Assembly (NCBI GenBank): GCA_963697345.1
Contig: CAVONS010000012.1
Span: 58,142-122,141 of the forward strand
DNA from: Prado023 sp963697345
GTDB taxonomy: Bacteria > Actinomycetota > Actinomycetes > S36-B12 > CAIYMF01
Direction of reading: 5' to 3'
Length of the DNA: 64,000 nucleotides
Made by a program: the position numbers and the translations under genes. Below are positions 54,681 through 63,037 of this stretch, piece after piece (position 1 is the first letter of the stretch; each line of letters opens with the position of its first letter). The notes beneath the pieces were generated by a model, which was given only the letters and a program-made list of their open reading frames with translations, made no database searches and was not told the origin of the DNA.

Positions 54681-55059
54681 CCGCAGCACCCCCGTGATCG
54701 GCCCCACGGAAATGGCGCTACAGGCGCTACACCGCTACGCGCATACCTCCCCAAGCACAAGGGCGAGGGCCATGTGGTCACTCGAAGGCGGATGCGTAGC
54801 GGGCCCGCTGTTCAGCTATCCGGGCGCGTTTCTCGCCGCCTCTCGCGCTTTCGGCGCCATCGCGGCCGTTCTTCAGGACACCCAGAACGGCCCCGCATCC
54901 GCCGCCGCGAGGCGCGCGCTTCGCGGCGATGTGGGGCAGGTCAGCTGGGCACCGAGGTCGTGCAGCAATCCGACGACAGCTCCCACGGCAGCCCACACGG
55001 TTGTCGTCCGCGACGGCGAATCGCTTTTGCCCGTCTGAGCCGTCCCAGAGCCAAGTTGG
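54681..55059 (+). other. gap downstream of the integrase, no gene recognised
   Basis: 379 bp. Weak minus-strand coding character exists at 54778-54890 (KRARIAEQRARYASAFE), but no credible gene can be delimited. A short direct repeat GGCGCTACA occurs twice near 54715. I saw no copy of the tRNA-Gly 3' end that would mark the far attachment site. Confidence 0.4.
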
Positions 55060-55365
55060 CTAGGGGCCGGTGTACCTCCAGAACTCGACGATCTCGTCGT
55101 GCAATCTGAGGTCGCCGGACCGCAGGCCATCCAGGACCTCCTGGAGCGTCACGGCCGATTGCCGGATCTCCCTGAACCTTGCCCTTGTAAGGAAGAGGTG
55201 CGAGTAGTCCACGGCCTCGAGATCTACGGTGCGTCGCCAATTGGGGTCTTGCTCGTTGGCGAACCATGCGGATGGCCCGAACTTCAGTTGCAGTTTGCCC
55301 TCGCCGAATCCGTTCCCTTCATCAGCGACCCGCCTGAGCTCGCTGCTCAGCACCCAACGAACCAC
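55060..55365 (-). CDS. hypothetical protein with atypical codon use
   Basis: A 101-residue soluble protein (GTG at 55365, possibly truncated because the frame stays open upstream without another start). Its composition is that of a real globular protein: KLQLKFGPSAWFANEQDP, DLEAVDYSHLFLTRARFREIRQS and a C-terminal LHDEIVEFWRYTG. No family is recognised. Codon use includes AGG, AGA, ACA, GTA and CTT, unlike the surrounding genes, which suggests acquisition with the integrase element. Confidence 0.6.
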   Translation of the reverse strand: MVRWVLSSELRRVADEGNGFGEGKLQLKFGPSAWFANEQDPNWRRTVDLEAVDYSHLFLTRARFREIRQSAVTLQEVLDGLRSGDLRLHDEIVEFWRYTGP

Positions 55366-55717
55366 TGCTGCGCTGGCTGCTCGCCCTGCACGAGCGCGCG
55401 ATCGCCGAGCACGAGGCCGCCCTCGACGGCCTCAGCCCCCACCAGGCGGCCATCGCCGACCAGATCCTCCACGAAGTCATCGCTACGCAGAAGGACTCCC
55501 TGCCCGCCGGCGCCCAGGCAGCCATCCAAGAGGGCGACCTGCTGGCCGTCCGCTCCGCCGAGATCTCCGCCATCATCTGGACCTCGCCGGGCTCGACGCC
55601 TTCTCCGACCCCGCCGACAGCCTCCCAGCTTGGCGGGAACGGCTGCGAAACGCCGCGGCATCTGCCGCCAACCCAGATCAGGTCCCCGCATTGCTGGCCG
55701 AAGCGCGGCGAGGCTAA
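55338..55717 (+). pseudogene. remnant of a helical protein gene, 5' end missing and frameshifted
   Basis: From 55338 one frame reads LLRWLLALHERAIAEHEAAL, then DQILHEVIATQKDSLPAGAQ. At about 55578 coding switches to another frame: DLAGLDAFSDPADSLP to PDQVPALLAEARRG and a stop at 55717. Restoring one C (TGGAC for CTGGAC) would join them. No start codon exists for the first part, whose 5' end overlaps the minus-strand hypothetical gene. Family unknown. A further short coding-like piece (LGLRADPTFDDAIAHYLAHR) follows to 55868. Confidence 0.5.
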
Positions 55718-55971
55718 GCATCGCCCCGCCTCGCGATCGTAGGCAGCTGGCCGGCCAAATTCCACACCTGGCGCGCAGCGACTGGGACTCCGAGCAGACC
55801 CCACCTTCGACGATGCCATTGCCCATTACCTCGCCCACCGCCGGGGTTCAGGGCTGCAACGGCGCTGACTGCCCCTGTTCCCATGACGGCGCCGAACCAG
55901 GCTGGGTCGTCCAGGACGCGTGCGGTGGACGACGGGGGAGGCTGGTCAGTGCGGGCTGCGTGTATGTCCAC
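55714..55971 (-). pseudogene. relic of a TehA/SLAC1-type (TDT family) transporter gene, N-terminal part
   Basis: The frame begins MDIHAARTDQPPPSSTARVL and then reads DDPAWFGAVMGTGAVSAVAALNPG, which is the typical first helix of tellurite-resistance/C4-dicarboxylate TDT channels. After that the sequence is no longer membrane-like, and only about 85 residues remain of a family that is normally over 300. A deletion or recombination junction probably lies near 55840. Confidence 0.5.
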
Positions 55972-55985
55972 CTGGTGTTCCTGGA

Positions 55986-57749
55986 TCAGCGCTTGATGGA
56001 GTCACGGAGGTTGACGACGAGGAGCAGCAGCGCGGCAGCGGCGAAGCCCCACCCGAGGACGAGCCGCCAATCGACCACGACCCAGTACAGGGCGAAGAGG
56101 ATCACGAGCACGGAGATGAGCCGACCCATGACGGCCAGGAACTGCCCCCGCACCAGGCCCTCTATGGACAGCAGCAGGACCAGCCACGAGAACGCAATGC
56201 TTGTGGCACTGACCCCGTCGGTGGGAAGGATGATGGCGCTGACGGCCCACAGGATCACGGGCGTGCTGATCACGGCCCAGCCGGCCAGGACCCGGCTGCG
56301 GGCTCCGCCCAGCGCGACCAGGGGGGTGCGGCGGTGCCGAAGGTGCTCGTGCGGGTCGGCCTGGACCTGTGGGGTCGCCTGCTTGGTCAGGATGCGGGCG
56401 CGATCATCCTCCAAGCGGGTCAGTTCCATCCTGAGTTCCAGGACCCGCTCCTCGTCGTCGGCCAGGGCCCGGACCTCGGGTGCGGCCGGAGCCTTGCCCG
56501 CGGCAGCCACCTCCAGCGCCCGACGACCCGCGGCCACCTCCTCGCGCAACGCGTGGACCCGGGCGTCCAGCTCCTCGGCGCGGGCGGCCATGAGCCGGGA
56601 CTCGGCCAGCGTGTTCGGGGCGACCTTGGCCATGCCGGCCCAGCCCACCGGGTCGGCCCAGGACTCGCGCACTGTTCCATCGCGCTCGTACCGGGGACCG
56701 GCGGGCCCGCGTTCGCCGCCGAGCCGGTCGCGGGTGTCATGCCCCCACAGGCCACGGAAGTCGCGCACCCAGCCGGTTTCCTCGGTGATCATCACCGGGT
56801 GCCAGGGGTCCCCGCTCGGACCGATGGTGCGCCCGTCCCCCCGGGCGTAGTCCACGTAGGGGATCCCCACTCCCGTGTCCTGCCCGGACGAGGACCAGGG
56901 CGTCAGGATCCGTGCGATCCAGCGGATGGCCTGGACGAAGCCGCCCAGAGTGGGGGCCGGCACGGTGATCAGGTAGTCGCCAGCCAGGTAGGCGCCCGAG
57001 TGTGATCCCGCGCCGGCGAAGACCTCGGGATGCCGGCCATCGACGAGGCTCAGGTCGGGGTCGTCCCAGCGCCGCCGCAGGTCATCGCCAGTCTCGTCGT
57101 GGGCGGAGAACACCACCCACCTCGCCGGCGGCAGCCCGTCAGCGTCCAGCTCGCCGGTCCCATCCAGGTAGATGGTCACCTGCTCCCAGTCGGACTCGTG
57201 CTCGTTGACCCCGCCGAAGGCGGAGCGCCAGTTGTTGAACGCGTAGAAGAACCAGTACTGGCAGATGATCCAGTCGCCGTCGCGCACGACCCGTCCGTAG
57301 TAGGTCGGCGCATCGGGAGCCAGATGGTCGCGTTGGAGCAGGAAGGACCGCGCCGCGCTCCCACCGGGCACGCTGCCACGGAACAACAGGGACACGCGGT
57401 TCAGGGAGTCGATGAGGCGGGCGAGCAGGCCCACTGCGGCCAGCCGGCTGCCGCCATTGAGCCGCGGCGGTCGGTCGGCAGACGGGATCGTCGCCCTCTT
57501 CTCCTTCTCGCCGTCCACGATGCCCGACAGCGACTGGCCCACGCCCTGAGCACCGGCACTGCGCGCCACCAGGGCGTTGAGGTCCAGCGACCCAGCGGGG
57601 GCCACGATGCTTGATTCGTCGTCCTCAGGTGCGCTCCACAGCGTGGCCCGCTCCACATACCGCTCAACCGACACCGGGAAGAAGTACTCACCCCGCGTGA
57701 ACCGCACGGTGGGCTCATAGGCACGCAGCAGCGTCAAGTCGTCGGCCAT
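55986..57749 (-). CDS. Vps62-like domain protein with C-terminal membrane helices
   Basis: A 587-residue protein. Residues about 1-380 resemble the Vps62/DUF946 group: YEPTVRFTRGEYFFPVSVERY, IICQYWFFYAFNNWRSAF, VNEHESDWEQVTIYLDG, VVFSAHDETGD and the AGAGSHSGAYLAGDY core. A coiled coil (about 395-470) and four membrane helices (about 490-580) follow. Eukaryotic Vps62 is linked to vacuolar sorting; bacterial members have no established function. The conserved His and Glu around NEHESDW suggest a binding or catalytic site. ATG 57749. It borders decayed genes on both sides. Confidence 0.8.
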   Translation of the reverse strand: MADDLTLLRAYEPTVRFTRGEYFFPVSVERYVERATLWSAPEDDESSIVAPAGSLDLNALVARSAGAQGVGQSLSGIVDGEKEKRATIPSADRPPRLNGGSRLAAVGLLARLIDSLNRVSLLFRGSVPGGSAARSFLLQRDHLAPDAPTYYGRVVRDGDWIICQYWFFYAFNNWRSAFGGVNEHESDWEQVTIYLDGTGELDADGLPPARWVVFSAHDETGDDLRRRWDDPDLSLVDGRHPEVFAGAGSHSGAYLAGDYLITVPAPTLGGFVQAIRWIARILTPWSSSGQDTGVGIPYVDYARGDGRTIGPSGDPWHPVMITEETGWVRDFRGLWGHDTRDRLGGERGPAGPRYERDGTVRESWADPVGWAGMAKVAPNTLAESRLMAARAEELDARVHALREEVAAGRRALEVAAAGKAPAAPEVRALADDEERVLELRMELTRLEDDRARILTKQATPQVQADPHEHLRHRRTPLVALGGARSRVLAGWAVISTPVILWAVSAIILPTDGVSATSIAFSWLVLLLSIEGLVRGQFLAVMGRLISVLVILFALYWVVVDWRLVLGWGFAAAALLLLVVNLRDSIKR

Positions 57750-57833
57750 CCGGTCATCCTAGGAGCGGGGAGGTGGTCGAGTCTGATCTGCAGCCCGCGC
57801 TGCTGGCTGTGACGCTGGTGGCCATGTCGACCT

Positions 57834-58076
57834 GATCGCCGCCATGATCGCCACCACCGTCGTGGCCACCGCGATGTGGATCCTGAATGCCATCCCTCAG
57901 CTGGACTGGATGGGCTCGTGGCTCTCGTGCACAGATGGTCGGCCTTCGCCGATGCCTTCCGTGAACCGATCTTCTGGGACACGATGCGCACCGGCCTGCT
58001 CGTCGACCTCGGCTACGTCGTGGTGTTCCTCGGCCTGGCGTGGGCCCGCTTCGCGCAGAAGGACATCACCAGCTGA
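57834..58076 (+). pseudogene. relic of an ABC-2 transporter permease, C-terminal end
   Basis: MIATTVVATAMWILNAIPQL in one frame (from 57844) is followed in another frame by FADAFREPIFWDTMRTGLLV and YVVVFLGLAWARFAQKDITS with a stop at 58076. This is the usual last two helices and tail of ABC-2 permeases. The rest of the gene and its ATPase are absent. Confidence 0.55.
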
Positions 58077-58088
58077 CCGGTCGGCGGC

Positions 58089-60524
58089 TCACAGGATGTC
58101 GCGCGCGACCAGCGCCCGGAACGACAGCCCGCCGATCGGGATCGGGATCCAGAAGGTGGCCAGGCGGTAGAGGAACACGGCCGCCAGGGCCGGCGAGGAG
58201 CCCATGCCCACACCGACGAGGGCAGCCAGCAGCACGGCCTCGACGGCACCGAGCCCACCGGGGGTGGGGGCAACCGAGGCCACCGACCCGACCGTCAGGT
58301 AGATGAGTCCGATGGTGACGAAGCCCACGTCTGCGCCCAGCGCCAGGGCCGAGAAGTAGAGCGCGGCGACGTACCCCAACTGCAGCAGGACCGCTCCGAG
58401 GACCAGGACCACCATCTTGACCGGGTTGCTGGCCAGCTGCCGCAAGGAGGCAACCGACTCGCGAAGCGCAGGGATCACCGTGTCACGCAGGACCCGGCGT
58501 ACCCGGGGGATCGTCACCGCCACGCCGATGAGTGCGATGACAACTGCCACTGCGATGGCGATCACGTCCAAGGATGGGAGCTTGTCGAACTCGCTGCGCA
58601 GGGCGTCCGAGCTTCCCGCCAGCAGCGCCAGCAGCAGCAGGAGCAGGACGTGGACGACGCCGACGCTGACCTCCTTGGCGGCTGTGGCCGAGACCGCGAC
58701 CGTGGGCGCCAGGCCCTGCTTCTGGAACAGTCGGACGTTAAGCCCCGCGTGGGCCACCCCTGGCGGGGTCACCGACCCCACGAACGTGGCAGCCACGGAG
58801 GCCAGGAATGCGTGCACCATCCGGATCGGTGCCGGGCAGGCCCCAGCCAGGGCCATGCCGTTGCCGAGGTAGGTGACAGCGGAGGCGAGCAGGGCCGCAC
58901 CTGCGTACCGGGGGTCCGCGTCCTTGATCGCCTCGATCATCCGCGGCAGGTCGGCCAGTTGCGGCAGCAGGACGTAGACCGCGACGGCCAGCATCCCGGC
59001 CATCAGCACGGTCCGCGGCTTGACCCGTTCGATCGGGGCGAACTCCGGCTCGTCGACCCCACAGGCGGCCGCTGCCGCCGAGATGAGGGGATCCAATCCG
59101 TCCGGGCGCGCCTTGACCGCAGCCCTGGTCGGCCGGGACAGCGCGACCGGGACCAGGTGGCTCAGCCCCGTCGCCAGGGCGGGGGTCCCGATCCCCCGCA
59201 CGGCTGCGGCCACGGCCCGCTCCGTTCCCACCAGGGCATAGGTCACCGCCAGCAACTCGGCGATGTCTGCGCTCAGCGCTCCCTCGGAGGACGCCGGCTC
59301 GCCGAACGAGAAGTCGATCAGCCACAGCTGATCGTCCTCATCGAGGATCCAGTTGGACGCTTGCAGGTCGCGGTGCGCGATGCCGGTCGAGTTCATCGCC
59401 CGCACGCTGTGCCAGGCCTGGTCGAGCACGTCATCGGTGACCCGACGATCGGCGACGTCGGCCAGGCTGGAGCCCACGATCTCCTCGTAGGCGATGACCA
59501 TCTCCTCGCCGCTGACCAGGGGAGCCACTCCGGCCACGTCCGGAGTGCGTGCCCCCGCACGTGCGGCACTCATCGCCACCATGGTCTCGACCGCAGCAGC
59601 GCGTCGGACCGACGAGAAGGCCACGTCCTCCCCCAACTCGCGCACGCGCACGCGCCGGTAGGAGCGACGGATGCTGTCCGCCTCGTACAGGCCGGCTGTG
59701 ATCACCTTGCAGTGCAGCCGGCGACCGTCGGCCAGCACGGCGGTGAACGGCATCGATCCCTGGGCATGGCGGGGGTTCGCCACGATCGTGACGGCGTGCA
59801 GGCCGACTCGGTCCAGGCCACCGCTGACCGCCACGGCCGTGGGCAGTGTCACCCGGCGGCCGAAGGCCAGCATCAGGCCTGTGCCGACCATCCCACCGAT
59901 GCCGATCGCCAGCACGATGTCGAGAACGACGGTCTGGGAGGTGATCACCCGCAGCAGGGCCAATACGGCGACGAACCCCCAGCCGAACCGCCGCCAGCGT
60001 CCGCCGACGTAGGGGGAGAGCAGCATCAGGGCGCACACGGCCTGAGCCACTGATTGGGAGGGCGGCCACGCCGAGGCTGTCGCCAGGGACAGCCCATAGT
60101 CGGGCAGGTCGGGTGCCTGATCGCTGGTGATCCAGCGGTCGGCCATGGTGACCAGGATCGAGGTCAGCACCCAGCCGAAGGTGTAGATCCCCCAACGTCG
60201 CCACTGGCGTGTGGCCAGCAGCACCAGCGGGATGCCGAGGAACAGCAGCAGGTACACGATCTGAACGGCGATGACGAACACGACCACGGCGGCGCTCGGC
60301 AGCCGTGAGATCAGCTGGACGAGGTCGCCCTCGACGCCCGCGGTGGTCTGCTCGGCACCCTTGGCCGCCAGGAAGCCCAGACCGGTGGCGAGCAGATACC
60401 AGAACAGCCGCGAGAGATCGCGGGGATCCCGCGCTGTCGTCGTGCGGGCTGTCGCCAGGGATTCGCCGGCGATGGACTCAGCAAGCTCGGGCTGTTGGCC
60501 GGGACCATGGGGGTCGCGCGTCAT
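58089..60524 (-). CDS. fusion of membrane domain, kinase-like domain and flippase-like (LPG_synthase_TM/UPF0104) domain
   Basis: An 811-residue protein. Residues about 40-215 hold five or six helices. Residues about 225-450 form a protein-kinase-like fold with a Lys candidate in RRLHCKVITAGL, catalytic loop GIAHRDLQASNWIL and IDFSFGEPA in place of DFG. Residues about 500-805 hold eight or so helices of the MprF/AglD2 flippase type (VGSVTPPGVAHAGLNVRLFQ, SVAPTPGGLGAVEAVLLAALVGVG). Actinobacterial proteins with this layout are annotated as lysylphosphatidylglycerol-synthase TM proteins. The phosphate acceptor and flipped lipid are unknown. DFS instead of DFG makes canonical activity uncertain. 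Confidence 0.88.
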   Translation of the reverse strand: MTRDPHGPGQQPELAESIAGESLATARTTTARDPRDLSRLFWYLLATGLGFLAAKGAEQTTAGVEGDLVQLISRLPSAAVVVFVIAVQIVYLLLFLGIPLVLLATRQWRRWGIYTFGWVLTSILVTMADRWITSDQAPDLPDYGLSLATASAWPPSQSVAQAVCALMLLSPYVGGRWRRFGWGFVAVLALLRVITSQTVVLDIVLAIGIGGMVGTGLMLAFGRRVTLPTAVAVSGGLDRVGLHAVTIVANPRHAQGSMPFTAVLADGRRLHCKVITAGLYEADSIRRSYRRVRVRELGEDVAFSSVRRAAAVETMVAMSAARAGARTPDVAGVAPLVSGEEMVIAYEEIVGSSLADVADRRVTDDVLDQAWHSVRAMNSTGIAHRDLQASNWILDEDDQLWLIDFSFGEPASSEGALSADIAELLAVTYALVGTERAVAAAVRGIGTPALATGLSHLVPVALSRPTRAAVKARPDGLDPLISAAAAACGVDEPEFAPIERVKPRTVLMAGMLAVAVYVLLPQLADLPRMIEAIKDADPRYAGAALLASAVTYLGNGMALAGACPAPIRMVHAFLASVAATFVGSVTPPGVAHAGLNVRLFQKQGLAPTVAVSATAAKEVSVGVVHVLLLLLLALLAGSSDALRSEFDKLPSLDVIAIAVAVVIALIGVAVTIPRVRRVLRDTVIPALRESVASLRQLASNPVKMVVLVLGAVLLQLGYVAALYFSALALGADVGFVTIGLIYLTVGSVASVAPTPGGLGAVEAVLLAALVGVGMGSSPALAAVFLYRLATFWIPIPIGGLSFRALVARDIL

Positions 60525-60834
60525 GCGCCCACGTGAGCCTTGACCACAGCTGCCTCATCTCCCCGGTGCTCCAGCAAACGACGACACCGTACCGGCAGCC
60601 GGCCGTGCCCGCCCCACCCGCCCCGGCAGCGCCGATAGCCCCGCCTTCGGGAGCCGAAGGTCCCCATTTGGCGGCGCCCAGTCTCAGCGGCCTGGAACGC
60701 TACAACAAGGGCCGTTGTGCAGGGCTCGTGAGCCCTCAGGCCGCTGCCTGAGTGGCGGCAAGCGCGCAGGGCTTGAGCAGCGCGATGCTGCTGCGGGCGC
60801 TGGCGCGGCGGCAGCGCGCCAGTCGGCCTGACGG
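60525..60834. other. gap without a recognisable gene
   Basis: 310 bp upstream of the kinase-flippase gene. It is GC-rich with several short inverted repeats (for example GGCGCTGGCGC and GGCAGCGCGCC around 60797-60820). No promoter or gene is convincing. Confidence 0.4.
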
Positions 60835-61143
60835 TCACGCCTGGCCGCGTCGCGGCCGGCTGGCCGCAACCGGGCCGACGGTGAAGATCAAGCCCAGCAG
60901 CGCCAGGGTCGCGGCAACGGCCCACCCCGGGGCGTTCGGGACAGTCGCCAGGGCGAGCAGGCCGAACGCCGCCAGCAGCCCGATCCCGATGATCCCCCAC
61001 GTCGCGCGCACCTGACCGACCGACCACCGGGGAGTGGAGCGCATCACCAGGACGCCGACCGCGGGCGCGATCAGCGGGAGCATGATCCCGCCGATACCCA
61101 TCAGCACCAGCGCGATGATTTCCGCGCCGGACGGGCCCGGGTA
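60835..61143 (-). pseudogene. small membrane protein gene, 5' end apparently lost to an IS630 remnant
   Basis: Clear coding sequence for about 102 residues with two to three helices: PSGAEIIALVLMGIGGIMLP, WSVGQVRATWGIIGIGLLAA and WAVAATLALLGLIFTVGPVA. This layout resembles small DUF4190-like proteins. The open frame continues to an ATG at 61260, but that part is antisense to the IS630-like transposase relic and is not native. The original N-terminus is probably missing. Confidence 0.5.
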
Positions 61144-61485
61144 CGCGCGAGTGGGCCTGGCCGGGTTGGACGACGCGCCCCGGTCGGGCCGCACGTCGAT
61201 GATGCGGCGATCATTGCCGCGACGCTGGATCCGCCGCCGGATCGCCTGGGGGTGACGCACTGGTCGACCCGACTACTGGCTGACTTTCTGGGGATTGGGC
61301 ATGCCACCATCGCGCGTGCTTGGCGGCGCTACCGGGTGCAGCCATGGCGCCGAGAGACGTTCAAGTTCTCCACCGACCCGGCCCTGGAGGCCAAGGTCCG
61401 CGACGTCGTCGGGCTGTATCTGAACCCGCCGGAGAACGCGATCGTGCTGTGCGTGGACGAGTTGGGTCGGGCTGGGGCGCGTTGA
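61137..61485 (+). mobile_element. IS630-family transposase remnant
   Basis: Two frames together read VGLAGLDDAPRSGR, then (from 61192) HVDDAAIIAATLDPPPDRLG, VTHWSTRLLADFLGIGHATI, WRRETFKFSTDPALEAKV and ENAIVLCVDE. These are the N-terminal helix-turn-helix and first catalytic Asp of IS630 transposases. A frameshift lies at about 61189. The sequence is cut directly after CVDE; the rest of the DDE domain and the inverted repeats are not seen. It is inactive. Confidence 0.8.
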
Positions 61486-61557
61486 CGTCCTTGTGGGCGT
61501 TACGTTTCCCCAGCCCGCCCGCCGACAGCGAGTCTCACGCTACGGCGATCAGGAGCC

Positions 61558-61893
61558 CTAGGGTGAGGCGGGGAATGTCTCGATCTGCCCGGTCATCTCC
61601 CACGGTCCGTTCCCGCCCGTCATGTGGGACGTGTACCGGAGCCCGAGGTAGTCGCCAGTGCCGATCATGGCGCAGTCGAAGTCGTGGATGTGCTCCGGTT
61701 CGGTCACCGTCCAGGTCGTCGTCCCGGTGCACCCGCCCTCCCGCGAACCCGCCCCGTCGCTGTTGCTCACGTTCGTCGACATGCAGTAGCCGATCGTCCG
61801 CTCGCCGTCCTGCGTCATCTCGCACTGTGGGTCAGCCGTGCTCTCGGCGGTGAGCCGGTGTTCCGACGTCGATGCTGGGGACAGGTCCGGCAC
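61558..61893 (-). CDS. hypothetical four-cysteine protein, possibly truncated
   Basis: A 111-residue frame (GTG 61893) with good coding statistics and four cysteines (QCEMTQD, GYCMST, GGCTGT, DCAMIG). The composition and TWTVTEPEHIHDFDCAM segment suggest a small extracellular disulfide-stabilised domain. No signal peptide is present, and the start lies only 1 nt after the stop of the upstream gene without a clear ribosome site. It may be coupled to that gene or be the remnant of a longer secreted protein. Confidence 0.5.
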   Translation of the reverse strand: MPDLSPASTSEHRLTAESTADPQCEMTQDGERTIGYCMSTNVSNSDGAGSREGGCTGTTTWTVTEPEHIHDFDCAMIGTGDYLGLRYTSHMTGGNGPWEMTGQIETFPASP

Positions 61894-61894
61894 C

Positions 61895-62581
61895 TCAGAG
61901 GTTGAGCTCCCTGACCAGGTCGGGCACCGAGCGGATCAGCAGCCCGATGCCGACCAGGAGACCGGCAATTCCGGCCCAGAACTCGCCACGGTTGGTCAGC
62001 CACTCGGTGAAGCCCGCCATCACGTGGACCCGGCGCCCCTGCGGGACGAGCAGGTAGCCGACCACGACGGCTGCCTGCAGGAGAAGGGCGCAGAGCGTGT
62101 AGGTCAGGACCAGGACGTAGTTCTCGAAGAAGTTCAGGCCCTGGGCGCCGATCTCGACCATGGCCACGGCGAACACGACGTCGACCAGCGACTGCACGGT
62201 GACCAGAACCACACCGAAGCCGAAGAGCAGGGGCATGGGCAAGCTCAGCTTCTCGATCAGGTCGTCCGGCGCATGCGAGCCGCCCTTGCGTGAGCGCACC
62301 AGTATGAACATCCCGGCCCCGAACAGGAAGACACCCCCAGCGACCTGGACACCCGGCTCCAACCACGGGTGCCGTTCGTTGACCTCAGCGATCCGCGATC
62401 CGAAACCGGTGGTGAACAGCAGCCCCAAGGTCATCAGGGCCAGGAACGAGCCCAGCAGGAACACCATGGCCCTGCGCAGCCCGTTGGCCTGGGCGAGCAG
62501 GATCGGCATGAACGCGATCCCGATGGCATCGACGGCCGCCAACCCCAGCCCGGCAACCTCCGTGAGCAGGCTCAGATCCAT
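61895..62581 (-). CDS. GAP-family (Sap/LysE-superfamily) membrane protein
   Basis: A 228-residue protein with six helices and the LysE-like layout: VAGLGLAAVDAIGIAFMPIL at the N-terminus, LLGSFLALMTLGLLFTTGFG, a cytoplasmic loop RSRKGGSHAPDDLIEKL, and a repeat-related second half. In mycobacteria the related GAP/Sap proteins help move glycopeptidolipids or sulfolipids to the surface; others are transporters of small metabolites. No lipid pathway is visible here. It starts at ATG 62581. The IS110 element lies upstream and may separate it from its original neighbours. Confidence 0.8.
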   Translation of the reverse strand: MDLSLLTEVAGLGLAAVDAIGIAFMPILLAQANGLRRAMVFLLGSFLALMTLGLLFTTGFGSRIAEVNERHPWLEPGVQVAGGVFLFGAGMFILVRSRKGGSHAPDDLIEKLSLPMPLLFGFGVVLVTVQSLVDVVFAVAMVEIGAQGLNFFENYVLVLTYTLCALLLQAAVVVGYLLVPQGRRVHVMAGFTEWLTNRGEFWAGIAGLLVGIGLLIRSVPDLVRELNL

Positions 62582-63037
62582 CGATGTGACTCCTCACATC
62601 ACCCTGCGCGAGCGACGGGGTGCAGCATCGAGGTGGCCGCGGGCATCGTGGTCTCCTTGTGACGGCAGGTCCGGTGTGTAGCAGGGTAGCCTGTTGCGCC
62701 GCCGCTCACGCCGTGACTGCACGTGGGGGACATAGCGGGCTGCGATGCCTGCCCCAACGCACGCGATAGGCGGCGCAGTGACTGTGAGGATCGCCAACGC
62801 AGCCTGATGGTGCTGGGCTGTGGGTTGGTGACCGCGGGTGTGACCCGCGCAGTGCCTGGCTTCGTGCCTTGGTGCGACTTGTCCGCTCGTGGTTGCCGGC
62901 CGGCCCGGTTGGAGGGGCTGGCCTGATCAGGAGCTTGACCATCTGGCGTTGGAGGCGCCGGATGTGTCTTATCACAGTCCTGCCGAGCCTTCCGTCCCGG
63001 ACCGGAACCACGTCCCGTCCGGCGAAGGAGAGAACGC
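62582..63037 (+). other. non-coding flank of the IS110 element (candidate left end and bridge-RNA region)
   Basis: 456 bp without a convincing gene. It must contain the GAP-gene promoter (minus) and the IS110 left end (plus), whose boundary I cannot set because IS110 elements lack clear terminal inverted repeats. Local structure includes the hairpin CGCGGGT-GTG-ACCCGCG (62833-62849) and GC-rich pairing around 62890-62930. An AAGGAG ribosome site precedes the transposase ATG. Confidence 0.5.

Noticed and set aside
54778..54996. Possible small minus-strand gene after the integrase
   Set aside because: Only the last 30 or so codons look coding; no start or ribosome site can be supported.
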